Source: an uncultured Sphingomonadales bacterium (GTDB taxonomy: Bacteria; Pseudomonadota; Alphaproteobacteria; Sphingomonadales; Sphingomonadaceae). Taken from it: a DNA stretch of 6,407 nt. This document shows positions 6,273-6,407 of the stretch, in pieces. How positions within the stretch are numbered: position 1 is the first letter of the stretch; each line of letters opens with the position of its first letter. Under the pieces are notes generated by a model. That model saw only the letters and a list, made by a program, of their open reading frames with translations. It did no database searches and was not told the DNA's origin. The position numbers and the translations under genes are program-made. Where the stretch lies: assembly GCA_937898535.1 (NCBI GenBank), contig CALDKP010000216.1:1-6407 (forward strand), written 5' to 3'.

Positions 6273-6407
6273 TGAAAATTCGTAACACCGCCATCGTGGC
6301 AGCTCTTTTGTCAGCAACAGCCATCGCTGTTCCGGCAACGGCTCAGGTATCCGGCATTGCAACGGCTGAAACATCGGTCGCTATTGCCCGTACAAAGGCA
6401 CTCGGCA
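6272..6407 (+). CDS. OmpH/Skp family periplasmic chaperone, 5' part only
   Basis: The first 45 codons of a gene run off the window end. The start is ATG in a TAATG overlap with bamA, preceded by AGGA. The N-terminus is a clear Sec signal peptide: MKIR, a hydrophobic core AIVAALLSATAIAV, and a likely cleavage after PATA at residue 24, before QVSGI. The short mature part (QVSGIATAETSVAIARTKAL) resembles the start of alphaproteobacterial OmpH proteins, where a first beta strand with a small-residue pattern leads into the coiled-coil arms. The main support is position, since skp/ompH directly follows bamA in most Proteobacteria. Family members are soluble periplasmic holdases that deliver unfolded outer-membrane proteins to BamA. 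The coiled coil itself lies beyond the window, so the family call is context-led. Confidence 0.8.
   Translation, partial: MKIRNTAIVAALLSATAIAVPATAQVSGIATAETSVAIARTKALG

Noticed and set aside
52..6407. A hidden novel system (mobile element, defence island, CRISPR, RNA switch).
   Set aside because: Nearly every genomic base is accounted for by six conserved envelope and lipid genes in canonical order. I saw no repeats, direct or inverted element ends, tRNA-like folds or GC shifts.

Overview
The window is a stretch of chromosomal housekeeping DNA from an alphaproteobacterium, most likely a member of the Sphingomonadales. The evidence is the gene order (uppS-cdsA-dxr-rseP-bamA-ompH/skp, all on the + strand), the general sequence style of the proteins, and a GC content of roughly 55% by eye. 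That GC is on the low side for the order, so a Sphingorhabdus- or Sphingopyxis-like lineage is possible, but the genus cannot be fixed from the sequence alone.

Layout. Bases 1-51 are not biological. They are an exact Illumina TruSeq P5-side adapter carrying an 8-base i5 index, left on the end of the contig. Genomic sequence begins at about base 52, already inside uppS (undecaprenyl diphosphate synthase), whose N-terminal ~90-100 codons are missing. Then follow cdsA (478-1215, ATGA overlap with uppS), dxr (1218-2384, 2 bases after cdsA), rseP (2374-3495, GTG start, 11-base overlap with dxr), a 101-base gap, bamA (3597-6272, 891 aa) and the first 45 codons of an OmpH/Skp-like periplasmic chaperone (6272-6407, TAATG overlap), which runs off the window end. 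All complete genes are intact, with their diagnostic motifs present and no frameshifts. The only non-coding genomic stretch of note is the rseP-bamA gap.

How the genes fit together. The block is an envelope-biogenesis cluster. Dxr commits carbon to the MEP isoprenoid pathway, and UppS turns isoprenoid units into the C55 lipid carrier for peptidoglycan and polysaccharide synthesis. CdsA makes CDP-diacylglycerol for phospholipids. RseP is a site-2 intramembrane protease tied to envelope regulation. BamA inserts outer-membrane beta-barrels, and OmpH/Skp escorts their precursors through the periplasm. Overlaps or near-overlaps at four of the five junctions suggest cotranscription and translational coupling.

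I found no mobile element, CRISPR array, RNA gene, convincing promoter or terminator, and no evidence of an undescribed system. The most important observation is the adapter contamination and the chimeric UppS N-terminus it can create. The secondary biological points are a lone cysteine pair in a BamA surface loop, apparently different from the loop that carries the E. coli pair, and the untypical gap before bamA.
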